From an uncultured Lachnospiraceae bacterium (GTDB lineage Bacteria > Bacillota > Clostridia > Lachnospirales > Lachnospiraceae), in contig CAKXYI010000002.1 of NCBI GenBank assembly GCA_934899185.1, positions 310,001 to 374,000 of the forward strand: a stretch of 64,000 nt of DNA. The letters are read 5' to 3'. Below the pieces are notes generated by a model that had not been told where the DNA came from, did not search any database, and saw only the letters and a list, made by a program, of their open reading frames with translations. Shown here piece after piece: positions 16,760 to 24,383 of the stretch. The first letter of the stretch is position 1. Each line of letters opens with the position of its first letter. Both the position numbers and the translations under genes were made by a program.

Positions 16760-17425
16760 ATGAGAGTAAAGGCATTAGTTGCGGTTCGATCAGGATCAAT
16801 GAGAGTAGAGAATAAGAATATTCGTCCATTTGCAGGAAGTTCATTATTAGAGGTCAAGTTAAATCAGTTGAAACGAATTCCTACGTTGGATGGCATAGTT
16901 GTAAATTCAAATGATGAACGGATGTTGGATATTGCTAAATCAATGGGGTGTGAAGCGGTAAAGCGTGATCCGTATTATGCATCAAATGAGGTTTCTATGA
17001 GTGATGTGTATCAAAATATGGCTGAAAATATTGATGCTGATGTAATAGCATACATTAATGTTACAAATCCATTAATCAAAGATGAAACAATCATACAGGC
17101 AATTGAGAAATATAAAGAATTAGTAATTACAGGCCAATATGATTCGTTGAATTCTGCACATTTAATAAAGGAATTTATGTTTGTGGATAATAAACCGATA
17201 AATTATGATTTGAAAAATCAACCCCGTAGTCAGGATTTACCAGACATATCTGCATTGAACTTTGCAATAAGTATTATTGCTAAAGAGAGAATGATTAAAT
17301 GCAAAAATGTTGTGGGAGAGCAACCATATATTTATGTGATTGATGAAGTTGAAGCTACGGATATTGATAATCAAATTGATTTTGACTTTGCTGAATATAT
17401 GTATAGAAGAAGTAATAACGATTGA
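16760..17425 (+). CDS. NeuA-like acylneuraminate/CMP-nonulosonate cytidylyltransferase
   Basis: A 221-residue cytidylyltransferase of the CMP-NeuAc synthetase (COG1083) type. The N-terminal nucleotide loop is VAVRSGSMRVENKNIRPFAG, in place of the usual ARGGSKGIPRKNI: the R-S-G-S-x-R and KN residues are kept. VNSNDERML at about 49-57 and INVTNPLIKDETII near 93-106 follow the family pattern. It would activate a nonulosonic acid (sialic, legionaminic or similar) or 2-keto sugar with CTP in the cytoplasm. neuB/neuC-type synthesis genes are not in the window, so the sugar is unknown. The gene follows the polysialyltransferase-like gene by one base and shares its AT-rich composition. Confidence 0.75.
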   Translation: MRVKALVAVRSGSMRVENKNIRPFAGSSLLEVKLNQLKRIPTLDGIVVNSNDERMLDIAKSMGCEAVKRDPYYASNEVSMSDVYQNMAENIDADVIAYINVTNPLIKDETIIQAIEKYKELVITGQYDSLNSAHLIKEFMFVDNKPINYDLKNQPRSQDLPDISALNFAISIIAKERMIKCKNVVGEQPYIYVIDEVEATDIDNQIDFDFAEYMYRRSNND

Positions 17426-17448
17426 TAGAATTATGAGGAGCGTCGTAT

Positions 17449-18292
17449 ATGAATAAAGTTGTTAAGAAAACATGTAGCATAGTAATTGCTGTGATCATGA
17501 TGGTAGAATGCATATCAATGGAGTTGGTTGTAAAAACTGAAGACACATGCAATACGGAAGTTAATCCAAATCTGGAGCATGCAGAAGATATAGCATCTTT
17601 TTCATTGAAGAATAATGAGACACAGCAAACTGCTACAAATATTCATGTAAATGAGGGAGTGACTGATTCATTTAATTCGTATAATGATATTAATTGGTAT
17701 CGTTTTACCTTAACTAATAATGGATATGACACATTTATATAATTATCCGGTAGCAAAGAAAGAAACAGTTTTTACCACACCAGGCGTAACAAAGTATATA
17801 TGTTGTTCTTGATTTGCAGGGCAAAAGAATTTGCAAACGATATATTTGCCGAATCTAGATACAATATGGATGACATATAGCTTTTATTCGGTACCAGGGT
17901 TAAATGTAATATATAAAATGGGGGGACAAAGCGAAGAATATGCAAATAAATATATAAATGCGGGATATTGTGCATCGAACAATACACAATTTCCTACATA
18001 CGAACGATATGTGTGTGCTCCGTCATTAGTAGGAGTAAGCCAAACAAGAACAGGAGTGCAGGTAAAATGGAAGCAAGTAGAGGGAACTTCGAAATACCGA
18101 ATCTTCCGAAAAGAAGAAGGACAGACTGCATGGAAAAGTTTGAACGATGTGTCAGGAAGTGAGAGTAAATACGAAGATAGGACAGCTAAAAGTGGAAAAG
18201 GCTATACGTATACAGTGCGTTGTATAAGTAGCGATGGAAAGAACTATACAAGTAGTTATGATCAAAAAGGCATAGGCATTGTGACACGATAA
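17449..18292 (+). pseudogene. Degraded secreted surface protein (BspA-type LRR end plus FN3-like domain)
   Basis: The first frame (17,449-17,742) has a signal-peptide-like start MNKVVKKTCSIVIAVIMMV and NDINWYRFTLTNNGYDTFI as seen in secreted clostridial proteins, then stops. A second frame resumes at about 17,735 (LYNYPVAKKETVFTTPG), meets an in-frame TGA at about 17,810, and continues as a leucine-rich-repeat end (NLQTIYLPNLDTIWMTYSFY, then GGQSEEYANKYINAG as in BspA-type LRR proteins). It finishes with an FN3-like domain (GVQVKWKQVEGTSKYRIFRK). At least one frameshift and one nonsense codon separate parts of a once larger protein, and segments are probably missing. The piece from TTG 17,831 is open to 18,292 but lacks a signal peptide. 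Confidence 0.75.
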
Positions 18293-18328
18293 GTGTAAAC
18301 AATTGTGTAAGTAAGGTGAGGGAAAATT

Positions 18329-20434
18329 TTGAGACAAAGAATATATAGTTTTTTAGTAAATCGTCATATTGGAATTACAACGAGATATCACAAAATACAT
18401 GATGGGTCTGTCGGTATGAAGAAGGTGCTGTCATGGTTGTATCTCCTATGGCTGAACTTTGCCTATTATATTCTTTTTTCCCATTTCCTAGGGCGTAGTC
18501 CAAAGATGGATATATATGAGGAAAAGAAACTGAATGAGGTGGAAAGTGAATCGAGATCATATCAGACAAAGACGGCTGATTTATCGGTAAAACAGTATGT
18601 ATCGGCATTAGCCAAGTACGACATGGTCTCCTTTGATATATTCGATACTTTGATTTTACGACCATTAGGGCAACCGACAGATGTATTTTATTTGATTGGG
18701 GAAAAATTAGGTATTTCCAATTTTAAGAATATTCGCGCATGGGCGGAATGGGATGCCAGAGTAAAATCCGATCAAAAAAATGGGCATATGGAGATTACCC
18801 TAAAGAATATCTGGGAGAATCTTTACGAGGATGTCGGGGAGCAAGCGCGTGATGGCATGCAGTTGGAAATTGATACAGAACTCTCCTTATGTTATGCCAA
18901 TCCTTTCATGTTGGAAGTCTGGCAGGAACTGCGAAGATGGGGCAAGGACATTATCGTGGTTTCTGATATGTATTTGCCATCGGATGTCTTGGAAACCATG
19001 TTAAAACAGAATGGATTTATTGGTTTTAAAGAATTATATGTGTCCTGCGAGTATGGCAAGAATAAGGCGTCTGGCACTTTATTTGAAAAGGTAAAGAAAG
19101 ATTATCCGGATAAATCTATTGTACATGTGGGAGATAATCCGCGCAGTGATGATGTCATGGCAAAAAAGGCAGGGTTTGCTACCATGCCATATCCTAATGT
19201 AAATCATAATATGCTCTTGTATCGTCCTTATGATATGTCTTATCTGGTGGGAAGTGCCTACCGAGGGATAGTGAGCAATCATCTGTATAATGGTCTGCAT
19301 ACATATTCAATGGAATATGAGTATGGATATATTTACGGCGGTTTGTTTGTCTTTGGCTATTGCAGGTTTATTCATGAGTATTGCAAGAACAACGGAATTG
19401 ATACGCTTTTATTTTTATCAAGAGACGGGGATATCCTAAAGCAGGCATATGATTTTTTATATCCGAATGAAAATACACAGTATGTTTATTGGTCCAGAAA
19501 AGCGGCAACGATTTTGATGGCTGGGGAAGATAAACATGATTTCTTTCGTCGCTTTATCTACCACAAGGTAAATCAGGAATATACGATTCGCGAGATTTTA
19601 AAATCTATGGAACTGGAATTTCTGGCAGATGAGTTGGATGACTGGGTAGGAATCTGGACAACATGGAAATGTAAGATGCATAGTGATGAGAAGTTTGTGG
19701 CACTGCATGCAGAAGAGGAACTTACCGATAAGAATGGTCATCTGCTCCGTCGTTTTATCGAGGCAAAGTGGGATAAGGTCATGGCGACCTACGAAGGACA
19801 GCAAAGAGGGGCAAAAAAATACTACCGTAATATTTTGACGGGAGCAAAGCGAGCCGTGGCTGTGGATATCGGCTGGGCAGGATCGGGGGCTATGGCGCTG
19901 TCCCATTTGGTAGAGCATGTCTGGCAGATACCATGTTCGATCACTGGCATTATTGCAGGCACTAATACGTTACATAATGCAGAGCCGGACGCATCTGAGC
20001 CATTTTTACAGAGTGAAAAGTTGGTGGCGTATCTATATTCGCAAAGTCATAACCGAGATTTGCTCAAAAAACATGATCCGAACAAGGACTACAATGTGTT
20101 CTGGGAATTGCTCTTATCATCACCGACACCGCAGTTTGTAGGATTTTATGCAGGTGATAAAAGAAGAAACAAAGAGGACGACCATTATATTGAGGATCTG
20201 GATCTGACACTTTGCTTTGGCAAATATGATAAGAATCAGGACGGCATACGGGAAATCCAAAAGGGGATTTTGGATTTTATTGCGGATTATTATGAGCATC
20301 TTAAAGCATACCCATATATGTTCGCTATCAGTGGAAGAGATGCGTATGCGCCAATGCTGGTTGCAGCCAGTCACGACGAGAAGTATTTAAAAGCGATTGA
20401 GAAAAAGTTTCATTTGGAGATAAACGTTAATTAG
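18329..20434 (+). CDS. COG5610-type HAD hydrolase with ARDG/VDxGW C-terminal domain (copy 2)
   Basis: A 701-residue paralogue of the 12,959 gene with normal GC. HAD motif I is MVSFDIFDTLILRPL (about 99-113) with the same Phe in place of the second Asp; motif II VVSDMYL; motif IV HVGDNPRSDDVMAK. The C-terminal domain has LLFLSRDGDILKQAY and AVAVDIGWAGSGAMAL. The N-terminus has a hydrophobic stretch VLSWLYLLWLNFAYYILF (about 32-49) that could bind the membrane. It starts with TTG at 18,329 behind GGTGAGGG; an ATG 87 bases downstream is less well placed. The sugar-phosphate transferase gene begins 2 bases after its stop. Probably the resident copy, with the AT-rich paralogue acquired. Confidence 0.8.
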   Translation: MRQRIYSFLVNRHIGITTRYHKIHDGSVGMKKVLSWLYLLWLNFAYYILFSHFLGRSPKMDIYEEKKLNEVESESRSYQTKTADLSVKQYVSALAKYDMVSFDIFDTLILRPLGQPTDVFYLIGEKLGISNFKNIRAWAEWDARVKSDQKNGHMEITLKNIWENLYEDVGEQARDGMQLEIDTELSLCYANPFMLEVWQELRRWGKDIIVVSDMYLPSDVLETMLKQNGFIGFKELYVSCEYGKNKASGTLFEKVKKDYPDKSIVHVGDNPRSDDVMAKKAGFATMPYPNVNHNMLLYRPYDMSYLVGSAYRGIVSNHLYNGLHTYSMEYEYGYIYGGLFVFGYCRFIHEYCKNNGIDTLLFLSRDGDILKQAYDFLYPNENTQYVYWSRKAATILMAGEDKHDFFRRFIYHKVNQEYTIREILKSMELEFLADELDDWVGIWTTWKCKMHSDEKFVALHAEEELTDKNGHLLRRFIEAKWDKVMATYEGQQRGAKKYYRNILTGAKRAVAVDIGWAGSGAMALSHLVEHVWQIPCSITGIIAGTNTLHNAEPDASEPFLQSEKLVAYLYSQSHNRDLLKKHDPNKDYNVFWELLLSSPTPQFVGFYAGDKRRNKEDDHYIEDLDLTLCFGKYDKNQDGIREIQKGILDFIADYYEHLKAYPYMFAISGRDAYAPMLVAASHDEKYLKAIEKKFHLEINVN

Positions 20435-20436
20435 TT

Positions 20437-21717
20437 ATGAGAAAAGCACAAAAGATTTTGCTACATGGAAGCAGAGTCCCGCACTGGGCGGTATTTTGCG
20501 TATTACTAATTGAATATGTATGTTTATTTTACCCCTATGGTCTGACATACGATAATGTTTTGTTGTTTATCGGATATGGTATTTTGGTTGTTTTGATCAC
20601 CTGTAATAACCACGGACAAAATGTGCGTATCCGTTATGAGCAGGAACTGAGTTTGCTGCTCAAGTGTATGTTGACTAATATGGTGTTCGCGGTATTTGGC
20701 GCAGCGGTTTTTGTGGATCTTGAATGGAGTGTCAGGACATTTTTACAGAGAAGCATCTGGCTGACCATATTGCAATTATGTAGTATCGTGATCATGTGTA
20801 TTGTTGCGGGACAGGTAAATGCAGGTACTTATAATAGGAAACGATTGTATATATATGAAGACAATGAAGTTGATATCGCAGCAGTACCCGGAGCAAAATG
20901 TGTGTCTGTCAGAGATATGTCTTTGCAAAGTGTAGAGAATTTAGTCACTACTTATGATGAAGTCTATCTGTATGATCTTTCCGCTCGTTGGCGAAATGAT
21001 TTGTTGAAGATCTGTTTTGAGAAAAATATGCCGGTGTATTTCACGACCAAACTGGCGGATATGGAATTGCGAGGAGCATCTTTGGCACAGGACGGAGAGT
21101 CACCGATCTTTTATAAGGCGGCTTATGGTATGGGGCATCGTTCCGCAGTGGTAAAGCGCTTATGCGATATTGTCCTTTCAGGTGTGGCACTTGTCTTGCT
21201 GGCACCGCTCTTTGCCTTTGTGGCGATAGCAATCAAAGGGGAAGATGGAGGAGATGTCTTTTATAGGCAGACACGCTGTACAAAAGATATGCGAAATTTT
21301 GAGATCATTAAATTTCGCAGCATGGTCATGGGAGCGGAGGAAAAATCCGGACCACAGATTGCCGGAAAAAAAGATGAACGCATGACGCGGGTAGGATATG
21401 TCTTGCGTAAATTTAAGATTGATGAATTGCCGCAACTGATCAATATCTTTAGGGGAGATATGAGTTTTGTGGGACCGCGTCCGGAACGACCGGAGATCGT
21501 TGCCGAGATTGTAGAGGATGTGCCGGAGTACACCTTCCGCACGACAGTGCCAGCCGGGCTCACAGGCTATGCACAGGTGCATGGAGATTATCATACAGAA
21601 TTTTTAGATAAATTAAAATGGGATCTTATGTATATTGAAAATCACTCCCTGATGTTGGATCTCAAGATTATTTTGATGACAGTTCCTGTGGTATTGCGGG
21701 GAAGCGATGATGTGTGA
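20437..21717 (+). CDS. Polyprenyl glycosylphosphotransferase (initiating sugar transferase)
   Basis: Transfers a sugar-1-phosphate from a nucleotide sugar to undecaprenyl phosphate, the first membrane step of polymer synthesis. It is 426 residues. Four hydrophobic segments cover the first 130 residues and a central soluble segment follows. The catalytic domain starts VVKRLCDIVLSGVALVLLAP at about 229 with the reentrant helix. Motifs include FRSMVMGAE (about 292), KFKIDELPQLINIFRGDMS with the catalytic Asp-Glu (about 325), VGPRPERPE, and GLTGYAQVHGDY. This is the WbaP/EpsL-type full-length architecture. It is the last gene of the operon: a terminator starts 18 bases after the stop. Confidence 0.93.
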   Translation: MRKAQKILLHGSRVPHWAVFCVLLIEYVCLFYPYGLTYDNVLLFIGYGILVVLITCNNHGQNVRIRYEQELSLLLKCMLTNMVFAVFGAAVFVDLEWSVRTFLQRSIWLTILQLCSIVIMCIVAGQVNAGTYNRKRLYIYEDNEVDIAAVPGAKCVSVRDMSLQSVENLVTTYDEVYLYDLSARWRNDLLKICFEKNMPVYFTTKLADMELRGASLAQDGESPIFYKAAYGMGHRSAVVKRLCDIVLSGVALVLLAPLFAFVAIAIKGEDGGDVFYRQTRCTKDMRNFEIIKFRSMVMGAEEKSGPQIAGKKDERMTRVGYVLRKFKIDELPQLINIFRGDMSFVGPRPERPEIVAEIVEDVPEYTFRTTVPAGLTGYAQVHGDYHTEFLDKLKWDLMYIENHSLMLDLKIILMTVPVVLRGSDDV

Positions 21718-21734
21718 TTGATAGAGAACTTACG

Positions 21735-21792
21735 AAATAGAATAGCCATACCAAATGCTTAGAGTAGCAGTTGGCATGGCTATTCTATTTAT
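21735..21792. terminator. Bidirectional terminator ending the polysaccharide operon
   Basis: A near-perfect 20-bp stem, AAATAGAATAGCCATACCAA (21,735-21,754) with TTGGCATGGCTATTCTATTT (21,771-21,790), one A/C mismatch and a 16-base loop. The flanking A- and T-runs allow termination from both sides, serving the operon (+) and the Rpn-like gene (-). Confidence 0.88.
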
Positions 21793-21822
21793 CGCGTGAT
21801 AATGATTTGGAGTTTAATATAT

Positions 21823-22677
21823 CTACTTCTGCGATGCAAGTTGAGCCTGTAATTCCGCAATGATGCGGTCTTTTTCGGCAATGGTATCAGCCTGCATAGT
21901 AATAGTAGTATCTTTTTCAGCAAGTTTCGCTTCTTGTTTCTTGATTAGATCGTTCCGATATTTTTCCTCGATTTCGGCGCGTTCCCTAAAGTAGCACATA
22001 TCGCGGATGGTCTGGTCAGAGTTCATGGTAAGAAGAACCTGTGCACCATCATCCATGTATTCGTTGTTTTTTGTGATCATACGCAATTCCTCCCAAGTGG
22101 TCGCCCGGAAGAGGGCAGCCCATTGATCAATACCGAAGTTCTTATCTTCTTCGGTAGCCCTGTCTATCTGTGTCAAGTCTAACACATTTAGAGAAAGTTT
22201 TCTACTGTAAGTTTGTTGGGTACGGATATTTTGTAACTCATAAGTGGCATAAAATTCCGGTGCATTGTCAAACAGCGTATAGTCAAGGATACCGATGTGG
22301 ATGACAGGCTTAGCATCCAGATAAGATTGCCCCCGATTGAGTTGATCAAAGGAGCGGCAGAGATAACTGAGCGAACGCTCGGGCCAGTCGTGGTTGTTGG
22401 ATACCTGCATTTCTAAATTGATATAGGTGTCATCGTTTAATAATAGTGAGATATCTAGGATAAATTCCTTGTCATCATAGACCTTGCCAAGTTCAATGGG
22501 ATTTTGGATCTCAATGGATTTGACATCGGCTGGATCTATGTGCAGTAGGGCACTGACCAGCCCGGTCAAGGTCTTCTTGCTGGTTTGCAGGACGGCTCGG
22601 AACATGTAGTCATTGCGAAAACCATAGTCGATTTTACCGGTCGCATTTTTGTAGGAAACAGTACTAACATTTTTCAT
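21823..22677 (-). CDS. Rpn/PD-(D/E)XK nuclease family transposase-like protein
   Basis: A 284-residue protein of the recombination-promoting nuclease (Rpn)/PDDEXK_2 type. The N-terminus has KIDYGFRNDYMFRAVLQTSK and LTGLVSALLHID. The active-site core is FILDISLLLNDDTYINLEMQV (about 89-109), an Asp followed by E-x-Q, the variant PD-(D/E)XK signature of this family. A C-terminal coiled coil (about 240-284) is rich in AEKD repeats. The start at 22,677 is chosen for GAGGT seven bases upstream; an in-frame extension to 22,767 has no ribosome binding site. Usually scattered in many copies in clostridial genomes. It is a lone gene between two operons, with no terminal inverted repeats seen. Confidence 0.85.
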   Translation of the reverse strand: MKNVSTVSYKNATGKIDYGFRNDYMFRAVLQTSKKTLTGLVSALLHIDPADVKSIEIQNPIELGKVYDDKEFILDISLLLNDDTYINLEMQVSNNHDWPERSLSYLCRSFDQLNRGQSYLDAKPVIHIGILDYTLFDNAPEFYATYELQNIRTQQTYSRKLSLNVLDLTQIDRATEEDKNFGIDQWAALFRATTWEELRMITKNNEYMDDGAQVLLTMNSDQTIRDMCYFRERAEIEEKYRNDLIKKQEAKLAEKDTTITMQADTIAEKDRIIAELQAQLASQK

Positions 22678-23163
22678 TTGTTTTACCTCGTTCTTTCGTT
22701 TGCTGGCGAGGCAGTAAGAGAAGAATTGCGTGCAAAAACTCCCCATACACTGCATCGCATTACTCATAGGAATAAACTTGGCGATCTGCCAAGAATGACG
22801 ATATCCAGATCGGATATCTATGGGTGCAGTATGACAGATGGTAAGGTAAAATGCAAATAAAAAGAGTATAAACTTTCTAAAGAATTTCTAAATATTTAGG
22901 AAAGAATACATTGTATGCAACTTTAGTAATTATTACACTACAGGCTAAAATAGATGAGGTATGCTCGGGGTATTTTCGGCAGTCTGGTGTGTATAGATAG
23001 GCGGGAAGTGTGTTAAAAAGATGAAATGCCTTGCGTTTTTTGAATACAAATGTTACTATTTGACCAGCCCAAAATTGTAGCATGTTACAGTTTTGAGCTG
23101 ATCAAACGACCCAGATCCAACCTAATTAGGCGGGGAAATTCCCCGCCATTTTTTTACGGGAAA
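22678..23163. other. 486-base region without a clear gene; holds an orphan terminator
   Basis: No frame here has both a ribosome binding site and recognisable protein sequence. The only strong structure is the terminator at 23,129-23,157. About 60 bases before it, TTGACC (23,057-23,062) is followed 17 bases later by TGTTAC, a weak promoter-like pair, and TTTTGA/TCAAA can pair at about 23,092-23,105. A short transcript ending at the terminator is possible. Confidence 0.4.
23129..23157 (+). terminator. Orphan rho-independent terminator
   Basis: A perfect GC-rich stem GGCGGGG (23,129-23,135), AAATT loop, CCCCGCC (23,141-23,147), then ATTTTTTT. There is no + strand gene upstream for more than 1.3 kb, since the preceding coding gene is on the other strand. 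It therefore probably ends a short non-coding transcript or marks a lost gene. Confidence 0.85.
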
Positions 23164-23271
23164 ATGTATGAATATTTTGATGTAGAGGCAAGATACAAGT
23201 ATTATCTGAACAACATAGAGGATTATCGTAAAGAAAAAAAGGAAGAACATCTGGAAACGTATGAGAGATAG
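23164..23271 (+). CDS. Possible 35-residue small protein
   Basis: A short frame from ATG 23,164 encodes a charged helical peptide beginning MYEYFDVEARYKYYLNNI and rich in Lys/Glu toward the end. It stops 6 bases before the vanZ-like start. The ribosome binding site is poor and the ATG lies right after the orphan terminator, so expression is doubtful. I recognise no family. Confidence 0.3.
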   Translation: MYEYFDVEARYKYYLNNIEDYRKEKKEEHLETYER

Positions 23272-23277
23272 CAAACC

Positions 23278-23766
23278 ATGAATACCTACTCACAAAAATC
23301 CCACAAATTTAAACCAACTGCATACCTCATCCTTTCCATCCTCTGGATGCTGCTGATCTTTACCTTCTCGGCGCAGCCGGCGACGGAATCGACTAAGACA
23401 AGCCTGCGCGTCGGTATGACCGTAGGAAGTGTCTTTGTGCCGGATTTCTCTTCCATGTCGAAAAAAGACCAGACTAAGTATGCCGAGAGCATCGAGTTCC
23501 CGGTTCGAAAGACTGCCCATGCGACAGAGTACGCCATTCTTGGCATCTTCCTGACCACCACTTTGGCATCTTTTGAAAAAAGACATTACGGACTCTTTGG
23601 CTGGCTCCTTGGAACAGGCTATGCGGCAACCGATGAGTTCCATCAGTTATTTGTTCCGGGACGGAGCGGGCAAGTGACAGATGTCATGTTAGATAGTGCG
23701 GGATGCCTGCTGGGATGTTTGTTACTTTGTACCATTTATCATCTTTCCAAACCCCGCAAATTATGA
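23278..23766 (+). CDS. VanZ-family membrane protein
   Basis: A 162-residue membrane protein with four hydrophobic segments (about 14-30, 78-96, 102-116, 139-155). The VanZ-like pattern is clear: ILWMLLIFTFSAQPA at the N-terminus, FPVRKTAHATEYAILGIF in the centre and DEFHQLFVPGRSGQVTDVMLD with the conserved Asp/Glu/His/Arg cluster. The founding member gives low-level teicoplanin resistance in enterococci; most relatives have unknown roles. There are no other van genes here, so resistance should not be assumed. queT follows after the preQ1 riboswitch, whose promoter starts inside this gene's 3' end. Confidence 0.9.
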   Translation: MNTYSQKSHKFKPTAYLILSILWMLLIFTFSAQPATESTKTSLRVGMTVGSVFVPDFSSMSKKDQTKYAESIEFPVRKTAHATEYAILGIFLTTTLASFEKRHYGLFGWLLGTGYAATDEFHQLFVPGRSGQVTDVMLDSAGCLLGCLLLCTIYHLSKPRKL

Positions 23767-23772
23767 TAAAAT
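23744..23772 (+). promoter_or_regulatory. Promoter for the preQ1 riboswitch-queT transcript
   Basis: TTTCCA (23,744-23,749), 17-base spacer, TAAAAT (23,767-23,772). The predicted start near 23,779 is only a few bases before the riboswitch stem, as expected for a riboswitch leader. It overlaps the end of the vanZ-like gene. Confidence 0.5.
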
Positions 23773-23786
23773 CATAAGGATTTACA

Positions 23787-23829
23787 ACGTGTGTTCGGAA
23801 CCATCCACACGTAAAACAAAACTAAGGAG
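23787..23829 (+). promoter_or_regulatory. PreQ1-I riboswitch
   Basis: Stem ACGTGTG (23,787-23,793) pairs with CACACGT (23,806-23,812). The loop is TTCGGAACCATC, and the A-rich 3' tail AAAACAAAACTAAGGAG fits the class I preQ1 aptamer, where the tail folds back into the loop as an H-type pseudoknot. The tail contains the AAGGAG ribosome binding site of queT, so ligand binding would hide it and block translation. The gene controlled is a predicted queuosine-precursor transporter, which supports the call. Confidence 0.88.
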
Positions 23830-23837
23830 AATTACAT

Positions 23838-24332
23838 ATGAAAAAAACAAGTGCGTTACGATTGACCCAGGCCGCAATGATTGCGGCTATTTATGTGGTA
23901 CTGACCTATTTTATCAGTGCCTTTGGACTCGCAAACGGTGCGATCCAGGTAAGGATCTCAGAGGCTCTGACTATCTTACCAATCTTTACACCGGCAGCGA
24001 TCCCGGGACTTTTTGTTGGATGTTTGCTCAGCAATATCCTGACCGGATGCATGGCACTCGACGTGATCTTTGGCAGTCTGGCAACTCTGATCGGTGCGAT
24101 TGGCACTTATCTTTTAAGAAAGACCAAGTTTGCCTTTACCTTACCGCCAGTGATCGCCAATACCATCATTGTACCGCTCGTACTCCGCAATGTGTATGGC
24201 TTAGAGGATGCGGTATGGTATCTGATGCTGACAGTCGGCATCGGTGAAGTGCTTTCTATCTGCGTTCTGGGAATGATCTTAAAGAAAGCCTTATGGAAAC
24301 ATCGCTTCAAGATCTTTAAGACAGAAGAGTAA
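23838..24332 (+). CDS. queT: QueT-family queuosine precursor transporter (ECF substrate-binding subunit)
   Basis: A 164-residue integral membrane protein with about five to six hydrophobic segments. The start MKKTSALRLTQAAMIAAIYV and the region ISEALTILPIFTPAAIPGLFVG match the QueT S-component family that works with a shared ECF energizing module to import preQ1/preQ0-type bases. The gene directly follows a preQ1-I riboswitch whose tail includes its AAGGAG. tgt, the enzyme that uses the imported base, is 22 kb away. ECF module genes are not in the window. Confidence 0.93.
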   Translation: MKKTSALRLTQAAMIAAIYVVLTYFISAFGLANGAIQVRISEALTILPIFTPAAIPGLFVGCLLSNILTGCMALDVIFGSLATLIGAIGTYLLRKTKFAFTLPPVIANTIIVPLVLRNVYGLEDAVWYLMLTVGIGEVLSICVLGMILKKALWKHRFKIFKTEE

Positions 24333-24383
24333 TCCGACATCTGTCTCGCACATGGATTTATATTAGTAGGAAGGGATAAGAAT

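Larger units (their letters stand above)
12360..18300 (+). other. AT-rich cassette inside the polysaccharide operon (probable horizontal insert)
   Basis: Base composition drops sharply here. A hand-counted sample at 14,161-14,220 is 27% GC, against 57% at 9,181-9,240 and 50% at 18,901-18,960. The block holds a broken acetyltransferase, a COG5610 gene, a polysialyltransferase-like gene, a NeuA-like gene and a broken secreted-protein gene. A second COG5610 gene of ordinary composition follows. No transposase, integrase or obvious boundary repeat was seen. The composition step is direct; transfer is inference. Confidence 0.6.

Noticed and set aside
20215..20260. Dockerin-like calcium loop (DKNQDGIREI) in the second COG5610-type protein, which could pair with the cohesin-like exporter domains
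   Set aside because: Only one loop, inside a long folded domain, and not kept in the paralogue at 12,959. A dockerin needs two such repeats, so this is probably chance.
23278..23766. Glycopeptide resistance gene
   Set aside because: VanZ-like proteins are widespread without vanHAX or regulators; none are here.
24333..24383. T-box leader before argS
   Set aside because: Only 51 bases between queT and argS, too short, and no T-box core sequence.
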